A stretch of 64,000 nucleotides of DNA from Chlamydomonas sphaeroides (Eukaryota > Chlorophyta > Chlorophyceae > Chlamydomonadales > Chlamydomonadaceae): positions 12,752 to 76,751 of the forward strand of contig BDDC01000207.1 in NCBI GenBank assembly GCA_001662425.1, in the 5' to 3' direction. The position numbers were made by a program, and so were the translations under genes. The stretch's first letter is position 1; every line of letters begins with the position of its first letter. This document shows positions 24,224 to 36,965 of this stretch, one piece after another. Under the pieces are notes generated by a model, which ran no database searches, was not told where the DNA came from, and saw nothing but the letters and a program-made list of their open reading frames with translations.

Positions 24224-25188
24224 CTTAACACAAGCGGAGCGCGGCGGGCAGGTGTGAGCTGTGGAAGAAGAAGGTGAAGCTGCGGTGGGTCAGAGGTACG
24301 CGCTCGTGTAGCTTGTCCCAAGGCAAACGAAGCCGACACTGTTGACCAGCCGTTTGTCACTGAGTGCTTGCTGCCAATCCGCGTCGGCTTGCGCATCATC
24401 CTTCGGCCCGTGGGAAACGCAAGAACAGCCCATCGCGCCACGCTTGATACGTAACAGCACACACAAAGATAAGCAACAGGTAGACAACAAAGGCTTCCAA
24501 TTTGCGACAGACCTTTGCAAATACCAACGCGCGCAGACCGCACAGAGGATTGCGTACCTTCTCTCCGGCTGCTGTTCTTCAATAAAAAGACACATAGCAT
24601 ACTCGGCAGTCGGAGTCGGACCCGACCGGTTGGGCATCTCCTCTGCTGCACGCCCATACGAGCCCCACGCCGTGATCGAGGCATCTTGAGGTACAAAACA
24701 TCATTATGGGGTTGTTACGGACAATAGCCATGCTGTTGCTGCTCGCTGGTTACGTTGCGGGGAATGGAGTGCCGCGACCCTAGGGTTGCGCGTCGTGTAG
24801 CCTCGACACAATGCGTTATCACCGTTACGTTCCAGGAACTAATTCGAGTTGTATTGCGCGTCCGCGATGCCGCTTCCCCTGACGTGCGTCTGCCCATCTC
24901 TGCTGTTGTGCAGGTGCCCTGGCTAGCAACGATGAGGCGGTAGCGCAGGGTCTCTGCGAAAGGGGGCCGGCGGCTCGCAGGCGCAAGCCCAGCCGCGCCA
25001 CCACGCCCGGCCCCCGACCGCTCTGCGCCATCGCGCCAGCCAGCCCTGCCGACCAGCGTGTTGGCCCGGTCATCCGCCCAGCTCAGCCCCTCACATACCA
25101 GGCCCAGCTGACGGCGTTGTAGCAATTCGCCATTGCTCGGGCCCCCGACACTCCTCACCCAGCCTGGCGCCGCCATCCTCCCGCGGCT
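24224..25188. other. divergent intergenic region between SUFE1 and CFAP20DC
   Basis: 965 bp lie between two start codons pointing away from each other. It is noticeably less GC-rich than its surroundings. No convincing coding sequence is seen, and it is expected to hold both promoters. Confidence 0.6.
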
Positions 25189-28100
25189 ATGTTCGCCAGC
25201 GAGTACCAGGGCGGCACGCACCTTGAGGTGCTAGGCACGCATGGCCAGAACCCACTTGCGCAATGGCGAGTGTCGGGCCCGACAAAGGGCGTGCAAAAGG
25301 TGTACGACAAGGTGCGGGCTGGGGTGCGTGTGCAGCGCAACTCACAGCAGTTCCGCACTGCCCACCGCCGAAGTTTTGGCATGGAGCACATCATGCTTCT
25401 GCCCTGCGGCCTTGCTGTGCGACACCCATCTCTTGGTCTGACTGTGAGGGGCTTGTCGTTTGGCGCCAGGAACTGCTGAGCCATGCGGTACCACCGCCTC
25501 TGCGCCGCACCGAACAGGTGCTCAAGGGCTACGTGTTCGTGAGCGCCGGCGGCTGCCGCCTCGCGCTGCCGAAGGACGAGCGCGGCTCGCTGAGCCTGAC
25601 GCAGCCGCTGCTGCTGCTGCAGCTCGAGATTGGCGTGGTGAGCCCGTCAGTCTGGGGACAGGCCAGGCATGCTGCCGAGGGTCCGAGCCGGGCAGCTGCC
25701 GGGGAACCTGCGGGGGAGCTCAGGAGCACCGGACTGCGTCGCTGCCAGGCGACCGCATGGGCTGGTCCTCAGCGACTCTTGTCGCCCTCGGCGAAGTTGT
25801 CGCTCAGCCCATCCTCGCCGGCCCCGTGCATGCGCGCCAGGGAGTGCCCTTCTCGCTGGAGGCGGGCATCACCGACGCCAACGGCACGCGCCGCCGCATC
25901 ATCCTGTCCTCCTCCTTCTCCGAGCTCAAAACCTCGCCGCTGCACTGCCAGGCGCGTGGCCAGGAGGGTGCCGCCGAGGACCGCCGGGGGCTGCCGGCAC
26001 GGACACGGGGGCCTAGGCAGGGCCCGGCACGACACACAGCTGGGCTTCGCTTTCGCACTGGCGCATCTAACCGCATTCCCTTCGCGCACGGCCGACGCGC
26101 CACTCTACCCGGGGCGTGCTGTGCCGCGTGTGGGGTTCTGTTCTACCTAACACTGGAACACACTGCTCTCAGCGGCATGCCTGCCTGTCCTGTCGCACGG
26201 CTAACAAGCCAATCCCCCAGGGCGTCGCGTGTCGGGTATATGTTAATTATTATGAACACATTACGTACGGGGTGGTACTCTATTTCGGCCCTTAAAGTTG
26301 AACACACTGCCCGCTCGCACGCTCCGCCCCGCAGGTTCCCCTGGCTTGCCTGCCCCGCGACACGTGGCTCAACCTGGTCCTGCCCCTGGCCGACCTGGCC
26401 GCCGTGCTCTTCCGCTCCTCCACGCCCGCCACTCCCGGGGCCGGCGCCGGCTCCATCGCGGCGGCGGCTGCAGCTAGCGGCGGTGGCGGCACGCCGCCGT
26501 CCTCATTCGGCGGCGGCGGTTCGTCGTTTCGCAGCCTGGACTCTCTGCAGCTGGCGGGCACTTGCCGGCTGCGGCGCATCGCGACGCTCAAGGAGGCGCC
26601 GCATCACGGCGGCGATGGGCACGATGGGGTGCGTGGCGGCGCCCAGGGCGGCTGGGGCGGCGGTGCAGGGGCTCCTACCTGCACACGGGCGGCCGCTGCT
26701 GGGCGGCTGCGGCGACCGGGCCGTAGTGAATCTGCACGGGGGCAGGGGCACCTGCACATGGGATGCCGCGCCTAATCGGCATGCCGTCACGCAGCGACAT
26801 GGCCTTTCGGCGCTGCAGAGGCCGGGCCTGGTGCCGGGCCGTCCTCGGTGTTGCTCGCGCCTGGCTGCCTGCGCATGGTCCCACTTACCCTTGCCCCCGT
26901 GCCCGTGCCCCCGTGCCCTGCCCCCCTGGCCGCACAGCCCTCGGGCCCCAGCCTGCCCAAACCCCTGGAGTTCCCGCCGGGCCTGGACCACGTGACGCTG
27001 CTGCTGGAGCCGCGCAGCCTCACCTTTACATCCACCGGCTGCTTCCCGGGCGGGCCTGGCCCCGGGCTCGGCATGACCGGCCACGGCCTGGGCCTGGGGC
27101 TCGGCGGCGGCGGTGGCGGCGGTGGCGGCGGTGCGATGGGCACCATGGGCATCGTCGGGACCGCCACCGGCTCCTCCCGCCGGCCGGCGGCCATCGCCGT
27201 GCCGTTGCCAGCAGTTGGGCACGTGACGGCGCTCGGCGGCGGCAGCATCACGGCCCTGGTCAACGGCCGGAGCAAGGCCAGCGGCGGCGGCTGCGCCGCC
27301 GCCGCCACCGTGTCCGCCGGCGTCAGCGGGCTGAACCTGGGCAGCTCGGATGACGACGAGGGCGTGCTCGGCAGCGGCAGCGTGCACGGCCACAGCGCGC
27401 ACGGCGGCGCGTCAGGCCAGAGCACGCCCACGGCGCGCGGCGCGCCGGCCTCGCCTTGGGCCGTGGCCCGGGCCTCTCAGGCGCACGGCCCGGGGCATGG
27501 GCCGGGGCACAGCCCGGGGCACCACCATCACACGCACCCACACCCGCCAGGGGAGCACCCGCCGCCTAGCAGGTGCGACACAGCTCCTGTCGCTGCGGCT
27601 GCCGTGCAGGGCGCTGCCAGCTGTGTTGTGTTGTGTGTTGCCCTTGTGTTGTGCTGACTGGCGCGTTGCGGCCCGGCTCGCGCGGGCGGGGACGCCCATG
27701 GCGCGCGACACCGTGCCGCACGCCTGCTGATGCACTAGCACCACCCGCGCCTTGCGGCATGCCGACGAATGCTGCGGCCCCTGCCGCGTGCCTCCCTCCC
27801 ATCAGGCTGGGCCGCTCGCCTGCGCCCTCTGGCGGCAGCAGCAGCGGCCCTCATGGCGCTCACGCCACCTCCCACAACCCCAACTCCCTGCTGAGCCTCG
27901 CCCCCGTCGGCGCCGGCCGGCCGCCCAGGGCCGGCGGCGGCGGCGCGGCCTCGTCCGGCGGCGGCAGCGGCGGTGACGACTCGGACGGCTCGCCCTTTGG
28001 CAGCCGACGGGCGCTGTCAGCCCAGACCGCCGGCCGCAACCCGCACTCCGGCCATGCGGCAGCAGGAGCCGGAGAAGGTGACGGCGGTGCCGCCGCCGCT

Positions 28101-30659
28101 GCAGGCGCAGTCGGCGCGTCCGGCGCCGCCGGCGCCGCCGCCGGCACCTGCATGCTGCCTCGCTCGCCGCCGTGGCCTCGCTCCATGATGGGCAAGCGCG
28201 CACAGAGCGGCCCCGCTCGCCTGTCGACCGAGGTGATGGGCCTCGGGGAAACCAACGCGCCCGCGGACACGCCCATGTCGCCGTCGCTGGCGCCGCGGCC
28301 GGGCCGTCGCGGCTACGGCGCCGCCAGCCTCTACGTTCCGCCGCCCACCATCGTCGAGCACGAACCCGGCCACTCCCCGGGCTCCCCCGGGCCCAGCCCC
28401 GCCCCCAGCCTGCGCTCTCCCAACCGCAGCCCCTCCCGGCTGCGCGGCTCGGCGGCGTCGGCGTCGGTGGCGGCGCTGGCGGGCGGCGCGCCGTCGTCGC
28501 CGGGCCTGCCGCTGCTGCGGCTTGTCCGGGCCGAGCCGACGTCGCCGACGCGCCGCGGCGGCGGCGGCGGCGGCGGCTGCTTCATAGCCGATGTCGCTGG
28601 CAGCCCCGTGACGCCGGGTCTGACGTCGCTGCTGCTAGTGCGGGGCGGCGTGGACGCTAGCATTGACTTTGCGACTGCGCAGCAGAGCGGCATGGGCATG
28701 GGGCTCGCCGACCAAGGACCGTGCTCGCCGGGCATGCTGTCGACGCTGGTCCGCGGCAACTCGATGCGGACGCACCGTTACGGCGGCGGCGGGGGCGGAG
28801 CTGGCGGCGCCGCTGTTGCCGCCAGCTCGTCAGACGTGTTTCCCGACTCTGACGACGAGTCGGGCGGGGCAATCGCTGGCGGCGCCGCGGCTGCCGCAGC
28901 CGGCAAGGGCCGCGGCGCTGGGGCTGCGTCGGGAGCAGCAGGCGGCGGCGGCGGCGGCCGCCCGCAGCCGCCCGCCGCTGCCGGCGCGTTGACCGTGCGC
29001 AGCAGCGCCAAGCCCGCCGCCGCCGAGCCGCCGGCAGACGCGCCGCACCCGCCGCACCAGCCCGGTGCACCCCACACCCAGCCGCTGACGGCGCGGACTG
29101 CCCGCCCCGGCGCCGCCGCCGCGGCTGCCGCCGCTGCCGCGCACGCAGACGGCCGTAGCAGCCCAATACCTGGCACGCCAACGCGCGCCGGTGCCGGCAG
29201 CGTCACAGCGCGCCACATGCACAGCCCTGGGCCCAGCACTGCAAGGCCGCGCCGAGCGGACGAGGGGCCTGGGACCCCGTCCCGCCCTGGCGCTGGCGGC
29301 TGCGGTGCCGCCGCCGGAGGCGCTGGCACAGGCGGCGCCGCCGCCGGAGGCCGGCCGCCCATGTCTGCCAGCTCCCCTGCCAGGCAGCGCCCCGGCGTGA
29401 CAACGCCGTCCCGCGGCGGCGGCCGCGCCGGCCGCGGCGGCGGCCCCGCCAGCCCCGTGCGGGACCGGGAGCGGCTGCCGCCGCTTGCAGCCAATGGCGG
29501 CGGCGGCTCCGCCGCACCAGCAAGCGGCCCCGGCAGTGCCGCTGGCGGCCGCAGAGCGGCTGCCCCGCGCGGCGGCGGCCCTGGCCGGAGGCCCGGGCGC
29601 GGCGGCCGCGGCCCTTCGGGCCTGGCGGGCGCACCGTCCGCCGGGTCGGCGGCGGCCTTGGAAGCGGACGTGGAGGAGTCGATTGCGATGGACGCTGGAC
29701 TCTGGGGCGGGTTTGGTGTGGACGAGGAGGATGACATGCTGGGGTCGAGGCACTTCCGCCACGTTGGCGGCGAGTCGGAGGATGGCGGCGGCAGCGGCGG
29801 CATAGGGACGCCCGACCGCGCCCCCAAGGCGCTGCCGCCCATGGGTGCCGGCGGGCCGTCACCGCCGGGCACCGCTGACGGCCGCGGCCCGGCGTCGGCG
29901 CGGCCGCTGTGGCCGACGCTGGCGGCGCCAACGCTGCCATCGCTGCCGGTAGAGGACGTGCTGTCGCCGACGGCGCCCTTCCACCCGGCGATGCCGATGG
30001 TGGCGAACGGGCCGCTGTCGCCGCCAATACGTCGCAGCGCGGCGCGCGCCGCCGCCGCCGCCGGCTACGCCACGGAGATCGCGGCCGCCGGCGCCCGTGA
30101 GGCGCCCTTCAACGGATACGTCCTGGCCAACGGCGACATCGTTTCCAACGGCGACGAAGGCGTCGCCTCCGCCGCCGCTGCCGCCGCCGCCGCCGCGGCG
30201 GCGCCGCTGGACCCGCTGCTCGACGAGGATGCGCTGCTGGCGGGCGCTCTGCCCGACCTGGAAGCCTACAACTACGCCCTCGATGCAGCCGAAGGCGGCG
30301 GCCGCCCGACCGACTGGGCGACGGTTGACGCCCGCCCGACACCACCGGAGCTGCGCCACGACCACCGCCTCTTCACGCCGCCCGTGGTGCCCGCCAGCCG
30401 GGCCCTGGGCGTGGCACTTGCCGGCGCCGCCAGGGGCGCCGCCAGGGGCAGGGGCAGGGGCCGTGGCGGCGCCGCCGTGGCGGCGCCGCCCGGCGGCGGC
30501 GCGCAGGTGCTCAAGGTCGGGCCCAACGGCGAGCGGGAGGGCGGCGGCGGGGTCGTGACGGCGGGCGCCAGCGAGGCGATGCTGGATCTGGTGTACGACC
30601 CCGTACTCAACTGCTACTACGACAGCAGTACGGGACAGTACTACGAGCTCAAGAAGTGA
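25189..30659 (+). CDS. CFAP20DC: CFAP20 domain-containing protein (CFAP20DC/C3orf67 type), 1378 residues
   Basis: Exons 25189-25311, 25518-25637, 25841-25951, 26335-26628, 26938-27572 and 27806-30659 join in frame. The N-terminal 216 residues form the CFAP20-like domain: MFASEYQGGTHLEVLGTHGQ, then NPLAQWRVSG, LKGYVFVSAGGCRLALPKDE, RRRIILSSSF, LPRDTWLNLVLPLADLAAVL and SFRSLDSLQLAGTCRLRRI. Order and spacing fit the animal CFAP20DC family. CFAP20 itself is an inner-junction protein of ciliary doublet microtubules; the function of CFAP20DC proteins is little known. The remaining 1160 residues are Gly/Ala/Pro/Ser low complexity with Arg-Gly patches, apart from a tidy C-terminus (LDLVYDPVLNCYYDSSTGQY, then YELKK). 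Intron 3 (25952-26334) uses a GC donor (CCAG|GCGCGT); the family junction LHCQ-VPL supports this join. A TGTAA polyadenylation-type signal occurs at 31185-31189. Confidence 0.92.
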
Positions 30660-31694
30660 GCCGTACGGAGGGGGGCGCGGAGGATGGGCGTGGCATGTTG
30701 GGAAAGGAACGAGGTGCTTGGCGTGTGTGGGTACTTGGTGTAGTGATGCACGGAGCGGTGGTGGTGGTGGTGGTGTGGGCTTTAAGTCACAACTGCTTTC
30801 TATCTTACTCCGATACTGGCCGTGTGCGCGCGCTGAATGCATGCTGTCTTTGTTCGGATGGTGCACGCACGCGCGTGGATGGGATGCGATAGATGGCTTG
30901 CGTGGGGCCGCAGAGGCCCCCAAGCCGCAACTGCCGGTTTGGTCGCGTATTGACTTTGATGACGGTTGCTGCGCGCGGCGCTCTTGCATGGGGACAATAG
31001 CACATAGCTGTGGCCCTACGCAACTAGCAGATAAGTGCGGCTGCGGAGGGGATCTACGGCTGCTCACAGCAACGTCCGCACATGAACGATGTGTGGACGT
31101 TGCTGTGACGGAGTGCCTGTCGATTGCTGCGCTCCTCGTGCATCATCAGAAGAGGCACGGCAGTCGCGTTGCAGCGACATGCCCTGTAAAGGCCTGTACC
31201 ACTTGAATGCTTGACTCTCGTTCGGGGGGCTGTGCGCGTACGGACGCAACAGAGACCTCTAGGTAGCACGGTGCCGACGACCAGAGATATGAGAGGGTGA
31301 AGCAGGTGGGGAAATGGTTCTTCCGCTGTGTACGTGAGGCACTTCCTCATAACGGGATCTTCCAACACTGGACGCGCGTCAAATCCGCAATGGTGATGGG
31401 GACGGGGGTGTGGGCGGGCTGAGATGTTCGGGGGCCTGCACGGATACGGGCGCCAAAGGGCGGGGCGCGCGGCGCGGGGGCAGCCTTGATGTCATTGTGT
31501 TTTTGATGCCGGAGCGTGGCCGGCCTTTTCCGCGCTACACTTCTTCGGAGAAGATAAGCCCTGTTCGAGGGACTCCACTGCGAGGTCCGGTTTGTGCCAC
31601 CAGAACGTTGCTCTGCCTACCGGCTGACGCAGCTTGCACGCGACCACTTTGAACCAATTGGGACCCCAATTGAGTGTTGTCAATCTCGTGCAGT
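30660..31694. other. intergenic between CFAP20DC and RAF1
   Basis: Holds the CFAP20DC 3' untranslated region, with a TGTAA at 31185-31189 about 525 bp after the stop, and the RAF1 promoter and 5' untranslated region. I see no other gene. Confidence 0.6.
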
Positions 31695-34600
31695 ATGTCA
31701 TTCACACGGCCTTGCCCGAGCCTCGCGGCTCGCGGCCGCGCGAGCACCAGCGTCCAGGTCGCTGCTCGCTTTGGAGGCCGCGACTCGGGCCTTATCTTGG
31801 GCCCAGGTGGCCCAGGTGGCGATAATGGCAGCAGCAACCAGCGCGGGAGGGAGTCACGGCTCATTCTGCCTGGCAAGCAGAACGCGCCGGCTCGCGGGCC
31901 GCAGCGCCTGGTCACGCCCGATAAGAAGTTCCCAAGCCGCAATGGCGAGGGCTTCCTGCCCGACGACAGCACTCTGGGTCTTGTCTCGGAGCAGGTAGCA
32001 GTGAATGGGCCACCCACGCTGAACAAGTACCGGCCGCCTGCGGGCTTCATGAACGAGTCGCTGCCAGACGATGGAACGGCGAACCAGACGCCAGAGGAAA
32101 TGCTGAACCGGCTGCGTTCGCGCTCCGCGCATTGGCACCAGCTCGCCAAGCTCGTCCCGGCGCTCAACAGCAAGGGCTTCGCCTCCAGCAACATCGACGA
32201 GATCACCGGCGTCACGCCGCTGGAGCAGAGCAAATGGGTTGTGGCCGCCACGGTCTACGAGTCGGTCAAGGCGTCGGGAGACGTGCCCGCCGAAGTGCTG
32301 CGCCGCTTTGATCAGGAGAACGGCGCGGACCTGCTGCACCCCTTCCGCTTCCTCTCGGCCGAGCGCCGCGTCAGCGCGGCTATGTACCTCATCGAGCAGG
32401 ACTTCGACCCGCCGGTGAGGGAGGGCGCTGGGCCAGCTGGCCTGCGGTTGGGGGCGGGGCAAGGGCAGGGCAGGCGCTGATCCGCAGCTGCAGCTGCTTG
32501 GTGGCGGCCTGTCCGATTAGGAAAGGCCAGGCCAGCTTGGCACCGGCTGCGGCTGGGGCCTGGGCAGGCAGGGCGGCGGCGGCGGCGGCGGCCGTGCTCC
32601 GGCGCAGCAGGTGGCGGAGGCGGAGGTGGCGACAGCAGGCGGCGGCGGCGGCGGCCGTTTCTCGCGTTCCGGCGGCCTGCCGGCTTCCGTCGCCGCCCAG
32701 CAGCCTCCCTCGCTGCGCACCACGGAGCTGCCGTCGGCGCGCCGGGCCTGGCGGACGAGCTGCCGCCGCGCTCGGCCGCATGCTGGCTCCGGACCCGGGG
32801 AGCCCTCGGCCGTGTCCCCCGCCGCCCCCGGAGGCAAGGAGGGGCGCAGCAGGCCCACGCCCCGGCCCTGGCGGGTCCGCCGGCTGGCTGGCCGGCCGGC
32901 CGGCCCCTCGGGCAGGCGTCCCTCGGCCCCAGCCCCAGCGCCGCCCCCAGCTGCAGCTGCGGTGGCGGCCCGGGGCGGCGGCAGCGGCTGGCGAGTGGTG
33001 GTGCTACCGCGTGCTGCACTGTGTCTGGCGTGACCGCCTGCCCGCCTGCCCGCCTGCCCGCCTGCCCGCCCTCCCTGCGCTCCGCTGCTCTGCCCTCTCC
33101 AGATGTGCGAGATCCTGGCCCGCTCCATGAAGGAGTTCGAGCGCCGCCCCACGGAGCGCGCCGGCTTCACCGAGCACCCCGCCGACTGCCTGGCCTTCAA
33201 GTACCTGCGCGACGTGAGCAGGCGGCGGGGCAGAGCGGGGAGGGAGAGAGGGAAAGGGGAACGACTTGAGCGCCATGGGCTAGATGGCCGCCCCGTGCAG
33301 CTGCCCGCTGCATGGCTCGACCATGCTGCCGTTCCGCCCTGCCCCCGGGCCCCTCCCCTCAGGCCATCGAGTGCCGCAAGCGCGACGAGGCTGTGGCCAA
33401 GGTGCACCAGGGCCTGGCGGTGGCGGTGTCGGAGGGAGCCAGGGAGCGCCTGGTGAGCGGACGGCAGGGGCGGGGCGGGGCGGGGCGGAGTGGCAAGGGT
33501 GGTGTGTGAGGGGGAAGGAGGGGCTGGGGAGCTGGATTGGCGGCACGTGTGTTCATTCTAAGTAGTAGTGATGGAGTATGCGAGGGCGTGTGCACGCGAG
33601 GGCCTGGGGAGCGGGGAGGGGCACGTGCGTTGCGCCGCCTTCATGCTGCCAGCCAGGCTGGTGGCGGCCGGGCGGTGGTCTGGCGGCTGGCGGCCTGGCG
33701 GAGTCCGCCGCAAGCCGTGTCCCGCTCCGCCGCGCATCTGCGGCCTCCCACCACAGGCAATGCAGTGGGGCCTGTTTGCGCCGCTGCGGGCCCCGCTGCG
33801 TCCATCCCCGCAAACCCCTGCTGGCCCTTAACGCCCTCCCTCCATCCGGCCCCCGCCCCACTCCCCGAGCAGCAAGAGCTGATTGCGGAGGTGACCCAGG
33901 AGGTGCGGGGGACGCCACGGGGTTCGTGCGCACGCGTGTGTCGGCAAAGTGTTGCCTTCTGCATGCCATGTGCGTGTGTGTGTGCGTGTGTACGTGGGGG
34001 CGTGTGTCCCACACCCGCCGGTCCGTCGCGGCCGGGCTGAGCCACAGACCACTCCCCGCCGCGTGTGGCTCCCGGCTTCCTGGCCCCTGGTCCCAGAGGG
34101 CCCCCACAGAGCCGCGGCAGGCGCAGCACCGGCTTGGTCGCCATCCCCGCGTCACGCTGCGGCTGGATCCCCGGATGCACTGTGTGGTCTGGCGGTGCCA
34201 TGCAACACGCGCTCTCACACACGTGTCCCTGCTCGCCGCCCGCTGCCCCCTCGCTCCGCAGGAGGCGCCCAGCACCGGGGTGGCGGCCAGCCTGGTGACG
34301 CTGCGGCTGGACCCCGAGGAGCTGGGCTACCGGCCCATCGCGGTGGCGGGCGAGCTGGGCACCGCGCTGGTGGGCGGGGCAGGGGAGGGGACCGGGAGGG
34401 GGCTGCGGGTGCGTGTGTGTTTTGGGAGAGGCGGCTGAGGGCCCGGGGCTGGGGTGGAATGCTGGCGCCACAGCTCCTGGTGCCGCCAGCCAGGTGCTCA
34501 TGTGCATATCCCGCCCTGGTCACTACCTGCGTCACCGCGTACCCAGCGCATGCCGCCTGTCAACCCTCCCTTCGCCCCGGCCCCCCCGCCCGCCCCCACA

Positions 34601-36254
34601 TGCAGCCCGAGGACCTGGACGCCGCGCCCCGCACCAGCCAGCGCGGCGCGTTCGGCATCTTCACCATCGAGGCGCCCGCCCCCGCCAGGTGACCCACCGT
34701 CACGCAGCCATGGAATGGTCCCACGGCAGCTTGCGGTCCTCCCCACAACTTGCAGCTCACCTGTGAACACCCTCCCCGCCCTCTCCCGCCCGGCCCCCTC
34801 AGCTCCACGCCGCACGCCGCGCGCCCCTCGTCGGGCCGCGGGTCGTGGGAGTGGGTGGCGCTGCCGCTGTGGCGCGCGCTGGCCATGGCCCGGCACCCGG
34901 TGGCGCTCACGGTGCGCGACTGCAGCGCCGTGGACGCGGTGATGGTGGGCAGCAAGGCCAAGGTGCGCGGGGGGAGAGGGGGAAAGGAGGGAGGGAGCAG
35001 GGCAAGGAGCAGGGGCGATGGTGGATTCGTGCCACCGAAGCGTTGGGGCGGTGCCGGTGGGCCGGTGCGGGGCTGTGGCGAGGGCAGCACCAACATTTGC
35101 GCGTTTGGGCGCTGGGGCGGAGCAGCGCTACGGGGGGGCATAGGCCGGCGCTGTGGCAGCTGCGGCCCTGCGCCTAGCTGCCTTGACCGGGCTCGGGCGA
35201 TGGCCGTTGGCCGGCCGCCGCTGAGCGCCGTTGGCGTGTGGCGCCCTCGGGGGTTATGCGTGGCCTCATCCTGGTGGTGGTGGTGGTGGGACACATATGT
35301 GTGTCCCTTTTCTGGAACACACGCTCTTCCCCCTCCCAGCTCCCCGTCTAACCCACCCACCCCGCCCTGCAGACGGACGAGGACCGCCGGCGGCTGCAGG
35401 GCCCCGGCATCCTGGTGGTGGACCGCGCGCCGCAGGCCACAGAGGAGGTGGGCCCGGGGGCCGGCGGGGGGTGGGGGGAGGGGAATGCAGGGAGCGGGGC
35501 GGCTGGGGGGCGCGGCGGGTGCGAGCGTGGCGGCTGGGGGGCGTCGGACGGGTGCTTGTGCGCAGCGGTCGGCGGGGGGAAGGGGCGTGGAGGATGTGGG
35601 TGGCGCCACCGGGGCGGGCGGGCATGGGGACGTCCGTGCCTGCCCTCCCTGTCAGCGATTCGCCTGCACACCCTGGCCCCTGTTCCCCTCTTTGCCCCGT
35701 GTCCCCCGCGCAGGTGGACGAGGGCGCCTGGTACCTGGGCAGCATCGACGGAGGGCGCAGCCTGCAGGTGGGGGTGGGGGTGGGGGGCAAGGGGGGAAAG
35801 GGCAGGGCCAAGGCAGGGGAGCGGCGCGGGCGCGGCCACATAGGGCACCTGGGTGCTGGCCTGCACGGCCCCTTGCGCGCCCAGCTCCCGTCCCCATACG
35901 TCGGATGGCTCCTTCCCAAGCCAGCCACCGTACCGTACCGCATGCACACCAGGCCTGCGCCCAACGCTGCCACACCCGGCCTCACCCCAACCCTGCGACA
36001 TGCTGCCACCAAAACCCTGCCAGCCCTGCAACGTCCCGACCCTGCCACATGCTGCCGCCCAAACCCCGCCAACCCTGCCGACTCTGTCACGCTCTGCAAC
36101 AACCCGTGGCCCGACCCAACTACCCCAGATGGTGGACGGCACCCGCGCGGCCAACCTCAAGCCGCGCGGCATGTTGTTCGCGTCCGTCATCTTCCTGGCC
36201 CGGCCGCCGGTCAAGGACACGGAGGACCAGGGGCACAGCCTGCTGCAGGTCTAG
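31695..36254 (+). CDS. RAF1: RuBisCO accumulation factor 1 (RAF1), plastid assembly chaperone
   Basis: Ten exons join in frame to 518 residues: 31695-32414, 33103-33213, 33363-33452, 33873-33902, 34262-34369, 34606-34688, 34803-34962, 35373-35447, 35714-35767 and 36129-36254. The start ATG at 31695 gives a transit-like leader (MSFTRPCPSLAARGRASTSV). The alpha domain carries HWHQLAKLVPALNSKGFASS, IDEITGVTPLEQSKWVVAAT and FDQENGADLLHPFRFLSAER. The beta domain carries SWEWVALPLWRALAMARHPV, GILVVDRAP and ANLKPRGMLFASVIFLARPP. RAF1 dimers bind folded RbcL after chaperonin release and stabilise RbcL dimers until RbcS displaces them, in the chloroplast stroma. The small exon 33873-33902 could begin three bases earlier, adding one Gln. 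TGTAA at 36423-36427 is a likely polyadenylation signal. Confidence 0.95.
33035..33070. repeat. 8-bp tandem repeat (CCTGCCCG) in RAF1 intron 1
   Basis: About four and a half copies lie just upstream of the acceptor at 33102 and add to the pyrimidine-rich tract. Confidence 0.85.
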
Positions 36255-36965
36255 GCTCGCGGGGGAAAGGAGGGGTGAGCAGGTCGCGAGGTGCGAGCGT
36301 GTGTGTATGGGGGCGGCGGAGCAGGTGGCGGGGGGCGCCGGACGAGCAGGCGGGACGTGCAAGGGCTGGCGGCGTTGCGGGCCACGCATTGTGTGCTCAG
36401 CTGCAGGCGCAGGGGGAGGTGGTGTAATGATCATAACGAGAAGAGTCTGCGCTTCCTTCAGGGATGATGGCCGCCGGTAGAGTTGCACTCGGGGGCCACC
36501 AGCGGTCATGTCCGTATGCTATGTCCGCGTGCCCGACGCTTCAGCTCCGTGCCCCACGGGCAACAGCACTTCCCTGAGTTTATCAGCATGGCTTTCATAA
36601 AGCTGTCGCGGTCGGAAGACCGTTGGAAGTGCGGAGAGCCCATCTGCAATTGCCACACGTGACGTTCGCCAAGTGCGCGCTAGCGCCCTTGCCGACATGT
36701 TGTATTTGTCAAGTGGATATACTTCTTTCGGTTATAGCGGCTTGCGGCGGGAAACCTCGCATCACGAGGTGCAATCGCAAATGGGGCCAATGTGCGCGCG
36801 AAGCCCAGGCAGCGTAGCCCGGCTCAAGGGCATTGTTTACACACGGCGTTCATTTAGGCGTACTCAGCACAAATGCAGTGCCTTCAACAGAAGACATTGC
36901 AAGGGCGCCGCGTCGCCACTGGCGCCGTTGCCGACCTGCACGCGCCATGCAGCCGGCCAGTAACC
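36255..36965. other. intergenic between RAF1 and CARA
   Basis: 711 bp between two genes on the same strand. It contains the TGTAA at 36423-36427 that probably ends RAF1 transcripts; the rest is less GC-rich and should hold the CARA promoter. An upstream in-frame ATG at 36873 exists, but it would add an unlikely leader before 36966. Confidence 0.6.

Noticed and set aside
36873..36965. Upstream in-frame ATG extending the CARA leader
   Set aside because: The extension adds a Cys/Gln-rich start and lies in sequence of lower GC. The ATG at 36966 gives a better transit-like leader.
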